NCBI GenBank assembly: GCA_002305275.1
Contig: DBQO01000020.1
Location: forward strand, 3,725 to 67,724
Direction: 5' to 3'
Length of the DNA: 64,000 bases
From: Bacteroidales bacterium UBA1392
GTDB taxonomy: Bacteria; Bacteroidota; Bacteroidia; Bacteroidales; UBA932
Shown: piece by piece, positions 52,501-62,037 of the stretch
Layout of the letters: every line of letters starts with the position of its first letter
Numbering within the stretch: position 1 is the first letter of the stretch
Translations under genes and position numbers: made by a program
The notes under the pieces: generated by a model
The model's input: only the letters and a program-made list of their open reading frames with translations
What the model was told of the DNA's origin: nothing
Databases searched by the model: none

Positions 52501-54735
52501 CTAGCTGTTTGAGTTGAGTTCCACACGTTTAACGCTCTCTATTCCCTTTATGGCAGAGAGTGACTTGATGAGTTTGTCAAGGTCATCAGTATTGCGCACA
52601 TAGAGATCTACACTCCCTTCAAATATTTCATCGTGTGTATCGATACATATTTTGCGCATATTAACACCGAGTTGCAGGGAGATGACTTTGGACATGTCAC
52701 TGATGACACCCATCCTATCGAGACCTCTAATGGAAATCCGTGCCAGATATGACATCATGAAGTGTTTACTCCACTTGGCCGAGACAATCCTGTCAGCCTG
52801 TTTTGCAGCAAGGTCGGTAGCCCTCTGGCAACTCTTTTTGTGAACAAGCACACTGCCGTCATCCTCTATAAATCCAACAACATTGTCCCCGGGAATAGGG
52901 GAGCAGCACTCGGCAATGGTAAATGTTGTAGTGCCTTTGGAGAGGTCTTCCCTTAATTCGTAGTCTTGATTTTTATCAATTTTGCCGGTATTGCGTACGG
53001 GAGTGAGGATTTTGACCCCCCACATCTGTACGTTACGCTTCTCTACGTTGGTTTTGAGTGCCGTTTCAAGGTCTGAAAGATCAATCAGTCCGATACCTAT
53101 CTTGTGGTAGAGCTCGTCCTTGCTGCCCGCCTTATAGTAATCTATGAGTTTCTTGATTACACGGCTCTTGATGGTTATATTCCGTTCCTTCAGTTTGGAT
53201 GTGAGGAACAACATTCCCTCCTTGATACTGTCTTTGGTTTCGGCCTTGATGGAGTCGAGGATGAAATTGCGCGCCCTGTTGGTGCGTATGAAGTCCAGCC
53301 ATTCCCTCTTGGGTTTGCCGCTATCCGAGGTAATGATTTCCACCTGATCTCCATTGGAGAGCTCATGCGAAAGAGGCAGCAGTTTTTGGTTTACCTTAGC
53401 TGCGATGGCTCTATTGCCTACCTCCGAGTGTATTACATAAGCGAAATCGAGTGCCGTGGAGCCCTTGGGCAGATTCTTGGATTCACCTCTCGGTGTAAAT
53501 ACATATATGTCGGAGCTGAGGAGTTCCTTGTGAAAGCTGTCCAGGAATTGAAGTGCATTGGAGTCGGGATCTTCGAGTATCTCGCGTACATGCTTAAGCC
53601 ATATATCCAGCTCCACTTCTCCGGAAGTGGAGCAATCTGCCTTTTTGTAGATCCAATGGGCAGCCACGCCTCTTTCGGCTATGGAGTTCATCCTTTCGCT
53701 GCGGATCTGGACTTCTATCCATTTACCTTCCGGCCCCATGACTGTCAGGTGCAATGCCTCGTATCCGTTGCTCTTGGGTTCTTTAACCCAGTCGCGTGTC
53801 CTGTCGGGCTTGTACTGATATCTTTCCGTAATAATGGAAAATATCTGCCAGCATTGTTCCCTCTCGCTCAGACCCTGCTTTGGCTCAAAAATGATACGTA
53901 CAGCATATATGTCAAATATTTCCTCGAATGGGACATTTTTGGAAGTCATTTTTCTCCATATGGAGTAGGGGGTCTTAAGTCGTTTGAGTATCTCAACTTT
54001 GTATCCGGCTGCCTCCAGCCATGATTGTACTGGGTTGACAAAATTGTCGATGCTGCTGGAACGCTCCAACATTACAGCTTCCAGCTTGGATTCAATGGCC
54101 CGGTAGGCCTCCGGCTCCCTATGGACGAGCCAGATATTTTCCATCTCCGACTTGATGCTGTAGAGACCGAGACGGTGTGCAAGCGGTATGAAGATATACA
54201 TCGTCTCGCTGAGGATTTTGTCCCTTTTGTATTCTGGCATAAAGCTGATAGTGCGCATATTGTGCAAGCGGTCTGCCAACTTGATGAGAACTATCCGGAC
54301 ATCGTCATTGAGAGTAAGCAGGATCCGTTTGAAATTTTCGGCCTGCATACTCTTGGAATAGGTAATGTTGTCACTGTCGAGAGCAGTCTTTATCTTGGTC
54401 AAACCATCGACCAGAGAGGCGATTTTGGGGCCGAAATGATTTTGTATGTCTTCGACCGTGTAATGTGTGTCCTCCACTACGTCGTGCAATAGCGCTGCAC
54501 AGATGGATTTGTTGCCCAATCCGATCTCTTGCACCACAATCCTCGCCACTGCTATCGGATGGAGGATGTATGGCTCTCCGGAGCGTCTCCGTACACCTTT
54601 GTGAGCCTCATTGGCAAAATCAAAGGCCTTGAGCACCAGTTCAAACTCTTCCTGATTGGCGCAGCGCTTCAGACTGAATTTCTTCAGCGTTTCAAATTCC
54701 CTGTTTATGACATTGTAATCCTCTTCCGTAAACAT
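52501..54735 (-). CDS. rel: Bifunctional (p)ppGpp synthetase/hydrolase (RelA/SpoT)
   Basis: The 744-residue stringent-response enzyme is complete. The HD hydrolase ('ALLHDVVEDT', His84, Asp85) is followed by a RelA/SpoT synthetase, a TGS domain ('FTPRGESKNLPKGSTALDFAY') and a C-terminal ACT domain. The intact HD motif shows hydrolase capacity, so it is a long bifunctional Rel, not a synthetase-only RelA. It is fourth in the operon starting with ligA. Confidence 0.95.
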   Translation of the reverse strand: MFTEEDYNVINREFETLKKFSLKRCANQEEFELVLKAFDFANEAHKGVRRRSGEPYILHPIAVARIVVQEIGLGNKSICAALLHDVVEDTHYTVEDIQNHFGPKIASLVDGLTKIKTALDSDNITYSKSMQAENFKRILLTLNDDVRIVLIKLADRLHNMRTISFMPEYKRDKILSETMYIFIPLAHRLGLYSIKSEMENIWLVHREPEAYRAIESKLEAVMLERSSSIDNFVNPVQSWLEAAGYKVEILKRLKTPYSIWRKMTSKNVPFEEIFDIYAVRIIFEPKQGLSEREQCWQIFSIITERYQYKPDRTRDWVKEPKSNGYEALHLTVMGPEGKWIEVQIRSERMNSIAERGVAAHWIYKKADCSTSGEVELDIWLKHVREILEDPDSNALQFLDSFHKELLSSDIYVFTPRGESKNLPKGSTALDFAYVIHSEVGNRAIAAKVNQKLLPLSHELSNGDQVEIITSDSGKPKREWLDFIRTNRARNFILDSIKAETKDSIKEGMLFLTSKLKERNITIKSRVIKKLIDYYKAGSKDELYHKIGIGLIDLSDLETALKTNVEKRNVQMWGVKILTPVRNTGKIDKNQDYELREDLSKGTTTFTIAECCSPIPGDNVVGFIEDDGSVLVHKKSCQRATDLAAKQADRIVSAKWSKHFMMSYLARISIRGLDRMGVISDMSKVISLQLGVNMRKICIDTHDEIFEGSVDLYVRNTDDLDKLIKSLSAIKGIESVKRVELNSNS

Positions 54736-54747
54736 ACTCTACCTCCA

Positions 54748-56145
54748 TTAAAAATAGAGATCTCTAATACCCTGTTTTACCATGTTAAGTCTTTGTGCAA
54801 CAAGATTCTTTCTCTGACCGGCAGGCATTTTAGCCACTTCCTTTTCAATCAGTTCATATCCCACCTTCTTTGTCTCCTCAGAAGCGTAATCCTCGAGATA
54901 CTCTGCAAGTGTGATAATGGCATTGGGGGTACAGAAATTTCCAATGAATCCCGGTATGGCAAATTCCATAAAATGCTCTCCGGTACGTCCCAAACGGTAG
55001 CATGAGGTACAGAAACTGGGAATATATTCTCTGGTAAGAAGCCATCTGATCACCTGATCGAGGTCGCGGGTATCTCCAATCCGGAACTGCTCTTTTTCCA
55101 GTTTCTGCTCATATTCCTCTTTTTGGTAGCCGCCTATCTCCAGTTTTGTGCCTGCATCTATTTGGGATACTCCGAAATCTATCACATCGTTCCTTACCTG
55201 ACTGCTTTCACGGGCGGTCATAATTAGTCCCGTATAAGGTACGGAGAGACGCAGAATGGCCACCAGCATCTTAAACTGCTCGTCCGTCACGCGCCAGGGG
55301 AGATCCAAATCCATACCATGGGCGGGCTGGATGCGGGGAAAACTGATGGTGTGAGGACCCACCCCGTGAGTCTCCTTGAGATGGATTGCGTGAGCTACGA
55401 GTCCCAATACCTCGAAGCGCCAGTCGTAGAGTCCGAACAGGGCTCCGATACCCATATCATCAATTCCCGCCTCAAATGCGCGGTCCATAGCGTGAAGACG
55501 CCAGAAGTAGTCGCCCTTGTGGGTGTTTTTAGGGTGTACCCTCGCATAAGTTTCCTGGTGATAGGTCTCCTGAAATACCTGAAAAGTGCCGATGCCTGCC
55601 TCTTTTATGATCTTATAGCCCTCTACTTCTTGAGGGGCGGCGTTGATGTTCACACGGCGGATCTCTCCATTGCCTACTTTAGTCTGATAGCAGAGTCTTA
55701 CCGTATGCGCAATGAACTCGGGTGAGTACATAGGGTGCTCTCCGTATACCAGAATCAAGCGCTTGTGACCTATATTTTCAAGGTTTATTACCTCATTGAC
55801 CAATTCCTGGTCGCTAAGTGTTTTACGAACTGCGGTGCGGAGAGAGCGGCGGAAACCGCAATATTTACAATCATTGATGCAGTGGTTACCGATATAAAGG
55901 GGTGCGAAGAGTACTATTCTGTTGCCGTAAATAGCCCTTTTGAGTTCTCTTGCAGTTTCGTAAAGTTCCTCTTTCATCTCATCGGATTCTATTGCGAGCA
56001 GTTGGGCAGTCTCCGAGAGGGTCAGGGGCTCTTTTGCCTTGCTTTTGGCGAAAATGGCTCTAATTGCCTCCTTATCCTCCTTTGTCTCCCTTATAAGGGA
56101 ATGGATAAGATCTTCGTCAATAAAATTTTTGTATTTATTTTCCAT
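54748..56145 (-). CDS. hydG: [FeFe]-hydrogenase maturase HydG (radical SAM)
   Basis: The 465-residue radical-SAM tyrosine lyase has the SAM cluster 'CINDCKYC' (Cys89, Cys93, Cys96). The C-terminal HydG-specific auxiliary cluster reads CTSC followed 22 residues later by Cys in 'NFCTPN' (CX2CX22C), which separates HydG from ThiH. It makes CO and cyanide ligands for the hydrogenase H-cluster. HydE, HydF and the hydrogenase are not in the window. It overlaps the YihY-like gene by 11 bp. Confidence 0.93.
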   Translation of the reverse strand: MENKYKNFIDEDLIHSLIRETKEDKEAIRAIFAKSKAKEPLTLSETAQLLAIESDEMKEELYETARELKRAIYGNRIVLFAPLYIGNHCINDCKYCGFRRSLRTAVRKTLSDQELVNEVINLENIGHKRLILVYGEHPMYSPEFIAHTVRLCYQTKVGNGEIRRVNINAAPQEVEGYKIIKEAGIGTFQVFQETYHQETYARVHPKNTHKGDYFWRLHAMDRAFEAGIDDMGIGALFGLYDWRFEVLGLVAHAIHLKETHGVGPHTISFPRIQPAHGMDLDLPWRVTDEQFKMLVAILRLSVPYTGLIMTARESSQVRNDVIDFGVSQIDAGTKLEIGGYQKEEYEQKLEKEQFRIGDTRDLDQVIRWLLTREYIPSFCTSCYRLGRTGEHFMEFAIPGFIGNFCTPNAIITLAEYLEDYASEETKKVGYELIEKEVAKMPAGQRKNLVAQRLNMVKQGIRDLYF

Positions 56146-57154
56146 TTTTTGTTATTGGTTTAATATGTTGTTCAACAATCAGTTCATTTTTATCAATATC
56201 CTCCTCCTCCCCAATGGGATTTACCGGATGTTCATAGTCCACTTGCTGAAATCCGTACGAAAGTTGAGATCCGAAGAGGATTACTCCCCAACAGAGATTC
56301 ATCCAGATCATCAGTAGCGGGATCGCTGCAAGCGCTCCGTAAACACCGCTCAGTCGTGTCACCATCAACTGGGTGTTTAGATAGAGATATTGTATACCTA
56401 CAAATGCCACGCCTGAAACGATTGCTCCCTTTATGGCAGAGCTATATCTTACCCTCGTATGGGGGATGAATTTATATAAAAGGGAGAAGACCAATACGGC
56501 TACTCCGTAAAATACTACCCAGAACAGGTTTGTGGTAAGGAAACTGAAGGGGCCGAGATTTTCGCTGACTGATGAGAGAAATCTGATATAATAACCCCAC
56601 CCGTAGAGGAAAAGGATTATCATGAAAGGGGAGAGAATAAGAATGGCTATATAAGCTACTATCCTCTTTCCTATACCCGTATACTCCTTTACCACCCAGA
56701 TGCGATTGAATGCCGACTCGACATTGATCATCAACCAGATTACCAGCCAGGCAAATGCCCCGAAACTGATCCACCCGAAAGTACCCTTCTTGGTTGTAAC
56801 CAGGATGTTATTGGCAAAGTTGAGCACTGCATCAATCATCTGAGAACTGTTGGGGAAAGAGGAGTATAATAACTCGGAGAGCATTTTGTCGAGTCCGAAA
56901 CCGCTGGCTACAAAGAGTATCAGTGCAACAATCGGTACCATGGCCATCAAGCCGAAATAGCTAAGTGCAACGGCTTCCCGTGCAATCCTCTGTCCTGAAA
57001 AACCCCTGAAAGTGATAATCAGTGCCTTGAGATAGCGTATGGCTCTCCTGCGGGCCTTTCCAAACTCGCTGAAATCCAGTCTCCAGATATCCCGGGTGAG
57101 AAATTTGAAGATTATCCGGTAAAGCTCTTTCATTCTTTGGATAAACAACCTCAT
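56135..57154 (-). CDS. YihY/virulence factor BrkB family membrane protein
   Basis: The 339-residue inner-membrane protein has about six hydrophobic segments. YihY landmarks are 'AREAVALSYFGLMAMVPIVALIL', 'AFNRIWVV', 'LYKFIPHTRVRYSSAIKGA' and 'YGALAAIPLLMIWMNLCW'. The family is often labelled RNase BN or BrkB, but its true function is unsettled. It is placed between ligA (one-base overlap) and hydG. Confidence 0.86.
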   Translation of the reverse strand: MRLFIQRMKELYRIIFKFLTRDIWRLDFSEFGKARRRAIRYLKALIITFRGFSGQRIAREAVALSYFGLMAMVPIVALILFVASGFGLDKMLSELLYSSFPNSSQMIDAVLNFANNILVTTKKGTFGWISFGAFAWLVIWLMINVESAFNRIWVVKEYTGIGKRIVAYIAILILSPFMIILFLYGWGYYIRFLSSVSENLGPFSFLTTNLFWVVFYGVAVLVFSLLYKFIPHTRVRYSSAIKGAIVSGVAFVGIQYLYLNTQLMVTRLSGVYGALAAIPLLMIWMNLCWGVILFGSQLSYGFQQVDYEHPVNPIGEEEDIDKNELIVEQHIKPITKNGK

Positions 57155-59190
57155 TACAGCTCTCCTTCAATCATTTTGAGGAACTCCTCCTCGGTTATCA
57201 CCCGTATGCCGAGTTTCTCGGCTTTTTTAAGTTTTTCCGGCCCGCTCTTGTCGCCGGCAATGAGATAGGTGGTCTTTCCGCTGACGGAGCCGGTATTTTT
57301 ACCGCCGTGGGCGGCTATAAGGGATTTCATTTCCTCCCGGGAAATGGAAAAATTACCCGAAATCACGATGGTAGCTCCTGCGAGCCGATCGGAGATCTCA
57401 CTCTTTTTCTCCCCGGAGAGGGCAAATTGAAGTCCGAAGCTGCGCAACTCTTCAATCGTACGCCTATTGGACTCATTTGCAAAATAAGAAACGACACTCT
57501 CCGCCATAATCTCTCCAAAATCATCCACCTGCATCAAATCCTCCCTAGTAGCTGATGCGAGAGCATCTATATTGCCGAAGGCATTGGCAGCTACCCTGGC
57601 TGTAGCCTCGCCGATATGTCTTATACCGAGAGCGTAAAGTACCCTTTCAAATGGCACCTGTTTGGATCGCTCTATGCTGGAAAGCAGATTGTCAACCGAC
57701 TTCTGCTGCCACCCTTCGAGCCCCAATATATCCTCCGCTTTAAGTCGGTACAGATCGGGAAGCGTGCGTATCAATCCCTTGTCATAGAAGAGCGAAATGG
57801 TCGCCTCTCCGGCAAGTATATCCATAGCCTTTCGGGAGACGAAATGGGTGAAGCGCCCCTTGATCTGCATGGGGCAGCCCTCACTGTTGGGGCAGTAGTG
57901 CCGTGCCTGCTCCGGGTCTCTCTCCAGGGGAGTGCCACAATCGGGACATACCGTGGGAAAAACCGGCTTTTCCACATCCGCATGGCGCTTCGAGAATTCC
58001 ACACCGGTTATCTTGGGAATAATCTCGCCGCCCTTTTCCACATATACCAGATCGCCTACGCGTATATCGAGCAGCTCCATCTGATCGAAATTGTGGAGTG
58101 AGGCGCGTTTTACGGTGGTACCCGAGAGAGGCACAGGCTCAAGATTGGCAACCGGAGTGATCGCACCCGTCCTGCCCACCTGATAATCTATGGAGAGTAC
58201 CTTGGTAAGAGCCTCTTCCGGTTTAAATTTAAATGCGGTGGCCCAACGAGGAGATTTGGCCGTAAAGCCCAGCTGACGCTGAAGGTCGAGCCTGTCCACT
58301 TTTATAACTATGCCGTCGGTAGCGTAAGGGAGACTTTTCCTGCGCTCTTCCCACTCTTCGATATAGCCGGTAACTTCCTCAATATTCCTGGCTACGATGC
58401 TATGTTCCGATACATGCAATCCCCAGGATGCTGCTGCCTCAATAGCTTCGCTATGCGTGCTGAAAGGAAGGTTCTCTCCGAGTAGGTGATAGAGGATGCA
58501 GTCGAGGCCGCGTTCCTTAACCTTGGAAGGGTCGAGAAGTTTCAGGGAGCCTGAGGCGGCATTCCGGGGGTTGGCAAAGGGGGCTTCTCCCGCTTCCATC
58601 CTCTCTGCATTCAGGCGGTCGAAAGCCTCATAAGGCATGAAGATTTCACCCCTGATCTCAAATTCGGCAGGAATGTTTTTCCCATGGAGAATGTGGGGGA
58701 TGGAGTCTATGCTGACAATATTGCGCGAGACATCATCTCCTTTGATGCCATCTCCCCGTGTAATGGCTTGTGCCAGTTTGCCTTCCCTGTAGATGAGACA
58801 GATGGCGGTACCGTCAATTTTCAGCTCGCAAGAGTAGGAGAAGGGAGCTTGTGCCACATTCTCCACCCTTTGGTGAAAATCGATCAGCTCACCTTCATTA
58901 TATGTGTTGCTGAGTGAAAGCATGGGATAACGGTGCTCAACCTGAGCAAATCCCTCGCTTATTTCCGTAAGGTCGCTGCCCACCTTGCGGGTAGGGGACT
59001 CTTCGTTCGCAAATTCGGGGAATCTGGCCTCCAATCCCTGGAGTTCCAGCATCAGCATGTCATACTCGAAATCGGATATGACGGGAGTAGAGAGCACGTA
59101 ATAGTTGCGGTTGTGCTCTTCGAGCTCACGCCGCAATTGCTCTATTCTCTCCTTTGCTACCGATTTAGAAATTTTAGCCATATCCTGCAA
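57154..59190 (-). CDS. ligA: NAD-dependent DNA ligase
   Basis: The 678-residue ligase seals nicks in DNA with NAD. Domain Ia, the adenylation domain with nucleophile Lys124 ('CELKIDG'), an OB fold, a four-Cys zinc finger ('CPDCGTPL', 'HYCPNSEGCP'), HhH repeats and a C-terminal BRCT domain ('GATIVISGNFSISREEMKSLI' landmark) are all present. It heads a seven-gene minus operon. Met4 (59181) is an alternative start. A -7 box lies at 59206-59213. Confidence 0.96.
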   Translation of the reverse strand: MQDMAKISKSVAKERIEQLRRELEEHNRNYYVLSTPVISDFEYDMLMLELQGLEARFPEFANEESPTRKVGSDLTEISEGFAQVEHRYPMLSLSNTYNEGELIDFHQRVENVAQAPFSYSCELKIDGTAICLIYREGKLAQAITRGDGIKGDDVSRNIVSIDSIPHILHGKNIPAEFEIRGEIFMPYEAFDRLNAERMEAGEAPFANPRNAASGSLKLLDPSKVKERGLDCILYHLLGENLPFSTHSEAIEAAASWGLHVSEHSIVARNIEEVTGYIEEWEERRKSLPYATDGIVIKVDRLDLQRQLGFTAKSPRWATAFKFKPEEALTKVLSIDYQVGRTGAITPVANLEPVPLSGTTVKRASLHNFDQMELLDIRVGDLVYVEKGGEIIPKITGVEFSKRHADVEKPVFPTVCPDCGTPLERDPEQARHYCPNSEGCPMQIKGRFTHFVSRKAMDILAGEATISLFYDKGLIRTLPDLYRLKAEDILGLEGWQQKSVDNLLSSIERSKQVPFERVLYALGIRHIGEATARVAANAFGNIDALASATREDLMQVDDFGEIMAESVVSYFANESNRRTIEELRSFGLQFALSGEKKSEISDRLAGATIVISGNFSISREEMKSLIAAHGGKNTGSVSGKTTYLIAGDKSGPEKLKKAEKLGIRVITEEEFLKMIEGEL

Positions 59191-59205
59191 TTCGCTAATA
59201 ACTTA

Positions 59206-59243
59206 CAAAATTAGTACAATTTTATCAAAAAGTAGTACATTTG
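59206..59243. promoter_or_regulatory. Divergent -7 boxes of ligA and the PFK gene
   Basis: On the minus strand 59206-59213 reads TAATTTTG (ligA operon), and on the plus strand 59236-59243 reads TACATTTG (PFK gene). Both fit TAnnTTTG. The -33 elements are weak. Confidence 0.5.
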
Positions 59244-59271
59244 CAACCGGAAATTCAAATACGAACATTTT

Positions 59272-60504
59272 ATGAAAGAATCTATCATTATTTTAACAGG
59301 AGGAGGGCCCGCTCCCGGCATAAACACGGTTATAGGTAGCATAGCGAAAGCTTTTTTAGCGAGGGGATATAGGGTACTCGGCCTCCATGGTGGATATAAA
59401 GGACTTTTCACTCCCGACCCTTCATATACTGAAATAGATTTTGTGATGGCCGACTCCATCTTCAACAGAGGCGGTTCACACCTTATGATGAGTCGATACA
59501 AGCCCACCGAAAAGGACTATGAAGGAAATTTTAACCATAAACTTTTTCAGGACAACAATATCAAGCTGCTTGTGACAATAGGCGGTGACGATACGGCTTC
59601 TACTGCCAACAGGATCACCAAATTCCTCCAGGCAAGGAATTACAAAATCTCCAATATCCACGTTCCCAAGACTATCGACAACGACCTTCCGCTTCCACTC
59701 AATACTCCAACATTCGGTTATCACTCAGCAAAAGCTGAGGGTACCCGTATCGCCACCACGGTATACGAGGATGCGAGGACCTCGGGCAACTGGTTTATCG
59801 TGGCCGCGATGGGGCGCTCCGCAGGCCATCTGGCCATAGGTATCGGCTCTTCCTGCCACTACCCGATGATAATCATCCCTGAGATGTTCAACAAATCCAA
59901 AATTACCGTAGACAAGATCATAAAACTCTCCATCTCCTCCATCATCAAGAGAAAATTGATGGGTATTCCCTATGGAGGAATAATGCTCTCCGAAGGAGTC
60001 TTCCATCTTCTGGATGAGGATGAGCTGAAGGCCACAGGCGTGAGATTTACTTACGATGAGCATGGACATCCCGAACTTGGCAAGATATCAAAGGCACAGC
60101 TCTTTAACGACATTCTGGAGATTGAGCTCAAAAAGCTCGGAATGAATATAAAGATGCGTCCCATTGAGATCGGTTATGACATCAGATGCCAGGCTCCCAT
60201 CTCTTACGACCTGCTCTATTGTACCCAGCTCGGTTGCGGAGTGTATGAACTCTACACGCGCGGAGAGTCGGGATGTATGGTCTACGTGGATACTATCGGT
60301 CGTATCAAGCCCCTTTACCTCAAAGACTTTCAGGATCCCAAGACAGGTAAGATCCCCCCGCGTCTGGTGGACATCGAAGGTGATCAGGCACAGGGCATCT
60401 ACAAACACATAGTACACTACATTACCCCTAACGACTACGAGGCAGCCAAAGAGTACGTCAGCAACCCTGAAGAGTACGATTTCCACAAGATACTAAACTG
60501 GTAG
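59272..60504 (+). CDS. Phosphofructokinase, diphosphate-dependent type
   Basis: The 410-residue PFK has 'TGGGPAPGINTV', the nucleotide/PPi motif 'GGDDT' (Asp107 where ATP enzymes have Gly) and 'PKTIDND' (Lys in place of Gly). These two residues identify PPi-using phosphofructokinases. It phosphorylates fructose 6-phosphate with PPi reversibly. It shares one base with the following amylase gene and forms a two-gene operon with it. Confidence 0.9.
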   Translation: MKESIIILTGGGPAPGINTVIGSIAKAFLARGYRVLGLHGGYKGLFTPDPSYTEIDFVMADSIFNRGGSHLMMSRYKPTEKDYEGNFNHKLFQDNNIKLLVTIGGDDTASTANRITKFLQARNYKISNIHVPKTIDNDLPLPLNTPTFGYHSAKAEGTRIATTVYEDARTSGNWFIVAAMGRSAGHLAIGIGSSCHYPMIIIPEMFNKSKITVDKIIKLSISSIIKRKLMGIPYGGIMLSEGVFHLLDEDELKATGVRFTYDEHGHPELGKISKAQLFNDILEIELKKLGMNIKMRPIEIGYDIRCQAPISYDLLYCTQLGCGVYELYTRGESGCMVYVDTIGRIKPLYLKDFQDPKTGKIPPRLVDIEGDQAQGIYKHIVHYITPNDYEAAKEYVSNPEEYDFHKILNW

Positions 60505-61991
60505 TGCAAGGGAAGGTGATCATATATCAGCTGTTATTAAGAGCTTTCGGCAAACGCAAGAGCGTCCCCGGAGGCTCTTACAGTATCAATGGCAGCGGTA
60601 AGTTTGACGACGTCACCGATGAAGTACTTAAAAAAATCAAAAAGCTCTCGGTCAGCGCCATCTGGTATACCGGAGTAATATCTCATGCAACCAAGACGCA
60701 CTTCAATGGTATAAAGGATTGCAACGGCTCTATCGTGAAGGGAGAGGCAGGTTCCCCTTATGCCATTCGCAATTATTTCGACGTGAGTCCGGCTCTGGCC
60801 AATAATCACGACAACCGTATGGCGGAGTTTGAAGCACTAATCCATCGCACTCACAAGGCGGGGATGAAGGTTATCATAGATTTTGTGCCAAATCATGTGT
60901 TTCGGCAGTATGATACCTATTTTACGAAGGACAATTTCTACCTGCTGAACGGAGCGTTGGTGCTGCCGGAGTCTCTCAACTCCGATTATGTAGAAAATCC
61001 CGCCAAGGCCACGGGTAACGATGTGTTCCACACCTCTCCCTCCCTCCATGACTGGTATGATACTGTCAAACTCAACTACGACAACCATGGCACCTGGGTT
61101 AAAATGCTAGAAATCCTCAAATTTTGGGTGTCGAAAGGGGTGGATGGTTTCCGCTGCGACATGGTGGAATTGGTGCCTGCGGAGTTTTTCGGCTGGGCTT
61201 TCAGTGAGATAAAGTATCTCTACCCAAATACTTTTTTCATTGCAGAGGTCTATGGCAAGGAGAATTACAGGAAATATCATGGGGTGGGCGGATTTGACCT
61301 TTTGTATGATAAATCGGGCTTCTATGATACTCTGAGGAGTATTATCTGCGATGGAGCAAGTACGAGATTGCTCACGGGAGAATGGCAATACCTCGGCGAT
61401 CTGCAACCTCGTATGCTCAATTTTCTGGAAAATCACGATGAGCAGCGCATTGCCTCGGATTTTTTTGCAGGTTCGGGCAGGGCGGCATTTCCGGCCCTTG
61501 CAGTCTCTCTGCTTTTCAATAAGGCACCATTCATGCTCTATTTCGGCCAGGAGTTCGGTGAGAGGGGGATGGAGAGTGAGGGCTTTAGCGGAGTGGACGG
61601 ACGCACCTCGATTTTCGATTACTACAATGTGCCTTCGATAAGACGCTGGTTGCTCGACCGGCTGACGGTGGATGAATTGGTGGTATACAAGGAGTATGTA
61701 CGCCTGTTGAAGATAGCTACCTCAGATGCCATTTTTGCATGCGGAGAGACCTACGATCTGATGTATGCCAATCCCGATTCCGAGCGATTTAACGGCAATC
61801 GCAAATTCGCCTTCATGCGGGGCTATGAAGGCTCATGTATGCTTGTAGTGGCCAATTTTGGGGATCGCCATGCTGAGGTGGAAGTCAATATACCTAAGGA
61901 AGCCTATTCGTTTTTCGGTATAGAGAAAGAGGGGGAGAGGGTGAGGCTGAAAGTTGGAGCGCGAGATTATATGAGGGTGAATTTGGTTTAG
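60504..61991 (+). CDS. Cytoplasmic GH13 alpha-amylase family enzyme
   Basis: The 495-residue GH13 glycosidase has no signal peptide. It has 'IDFVPNH', the nucleophile in 'GFRCDMVE' (Asp219), the acid/base in 'FIAEVYG' (Glu248) and 'FLENHDEQR'. It probably hydrolyses alpha-1,4 glucans such as glycogen or maltodextrins inside the cell. GTG at 60504 shares its G with the PFK stop (TAGTG), which fixes an unusual start and couples the two genes. Its function next to PFK suggests glycogen or starch catabolism feeding glycolysis. Confidence 0.87.
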   Translation: MQGKVIIYQLLLRAFGKRKSVPGGSYSINGSGKFDDVTDEVLKKIKKLSVSAIWYTGVISHATKTHFNGIKDCNGSIVKGEAGSPYAIRNYFDVSPALANNHDNRMAEFEALIHRTHKAGMKVIIDFVPNHVFRQYDTYFTKDNFYLLNGALVLPESLNSDYVENPAKATGNDVFHTSPSLHDWYDTVKLNYDNHGTWVKMLEILKFWVSKGVDGFRCDMVELVPAEFFGWAFSEIKYLYPNTFFIAEVYGKENYRKYHGVGGFDLLYDKSGFYDTLRSIICDGASTRLLTGEWQYLGDLQPRMLNFLENHDEQRIASDFFAGSGRAAFPALAVSLLFNKAPFMLYFGQEFGERGMESEGFSGVDGRTSIFDYYNVPSIRRWLLDRLTVDELVVYKEYVRLLKIATSDAIFACGETYDLMYANPDSERFNGNRKFAFMRGYEGSCMLVVANFGDRHAEVEVNIPKEAYSFFGIEKEGERVRLKVGARDYMRVNLV

Positions 61992-62026
61992 TTATACGGG
62001 TTACGAGGTGCGGGTTGCGGGTTCAG
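61992..62026 (+). repeat. Heptad tract 3' of the GH13 gene
   Basis: TTATACG, GGTTACG, AGGTGCG, GGTTGCG and GGTTCAG follow directly after the GH13 stop codon. Fourteen bases (61997-62010) are identical to part of the folC 3' tract at 30734-30747. Confidence 0.75.
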
Positions 62027-62037
62027 CTTCCAATTAG

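Noticed and set aside
53104..54024. A 306-codon plus-strand frame
   Set aside because: It is antisense to rel, which is complete and carries all its domains. The frame has no recognisable motif.
54748..56145. Thiamine biosynthesis enzyme ThiH
   Set aside because: The C-terminal CX2CX22C cluster motif is specific to HydG, and no thi genes are near.
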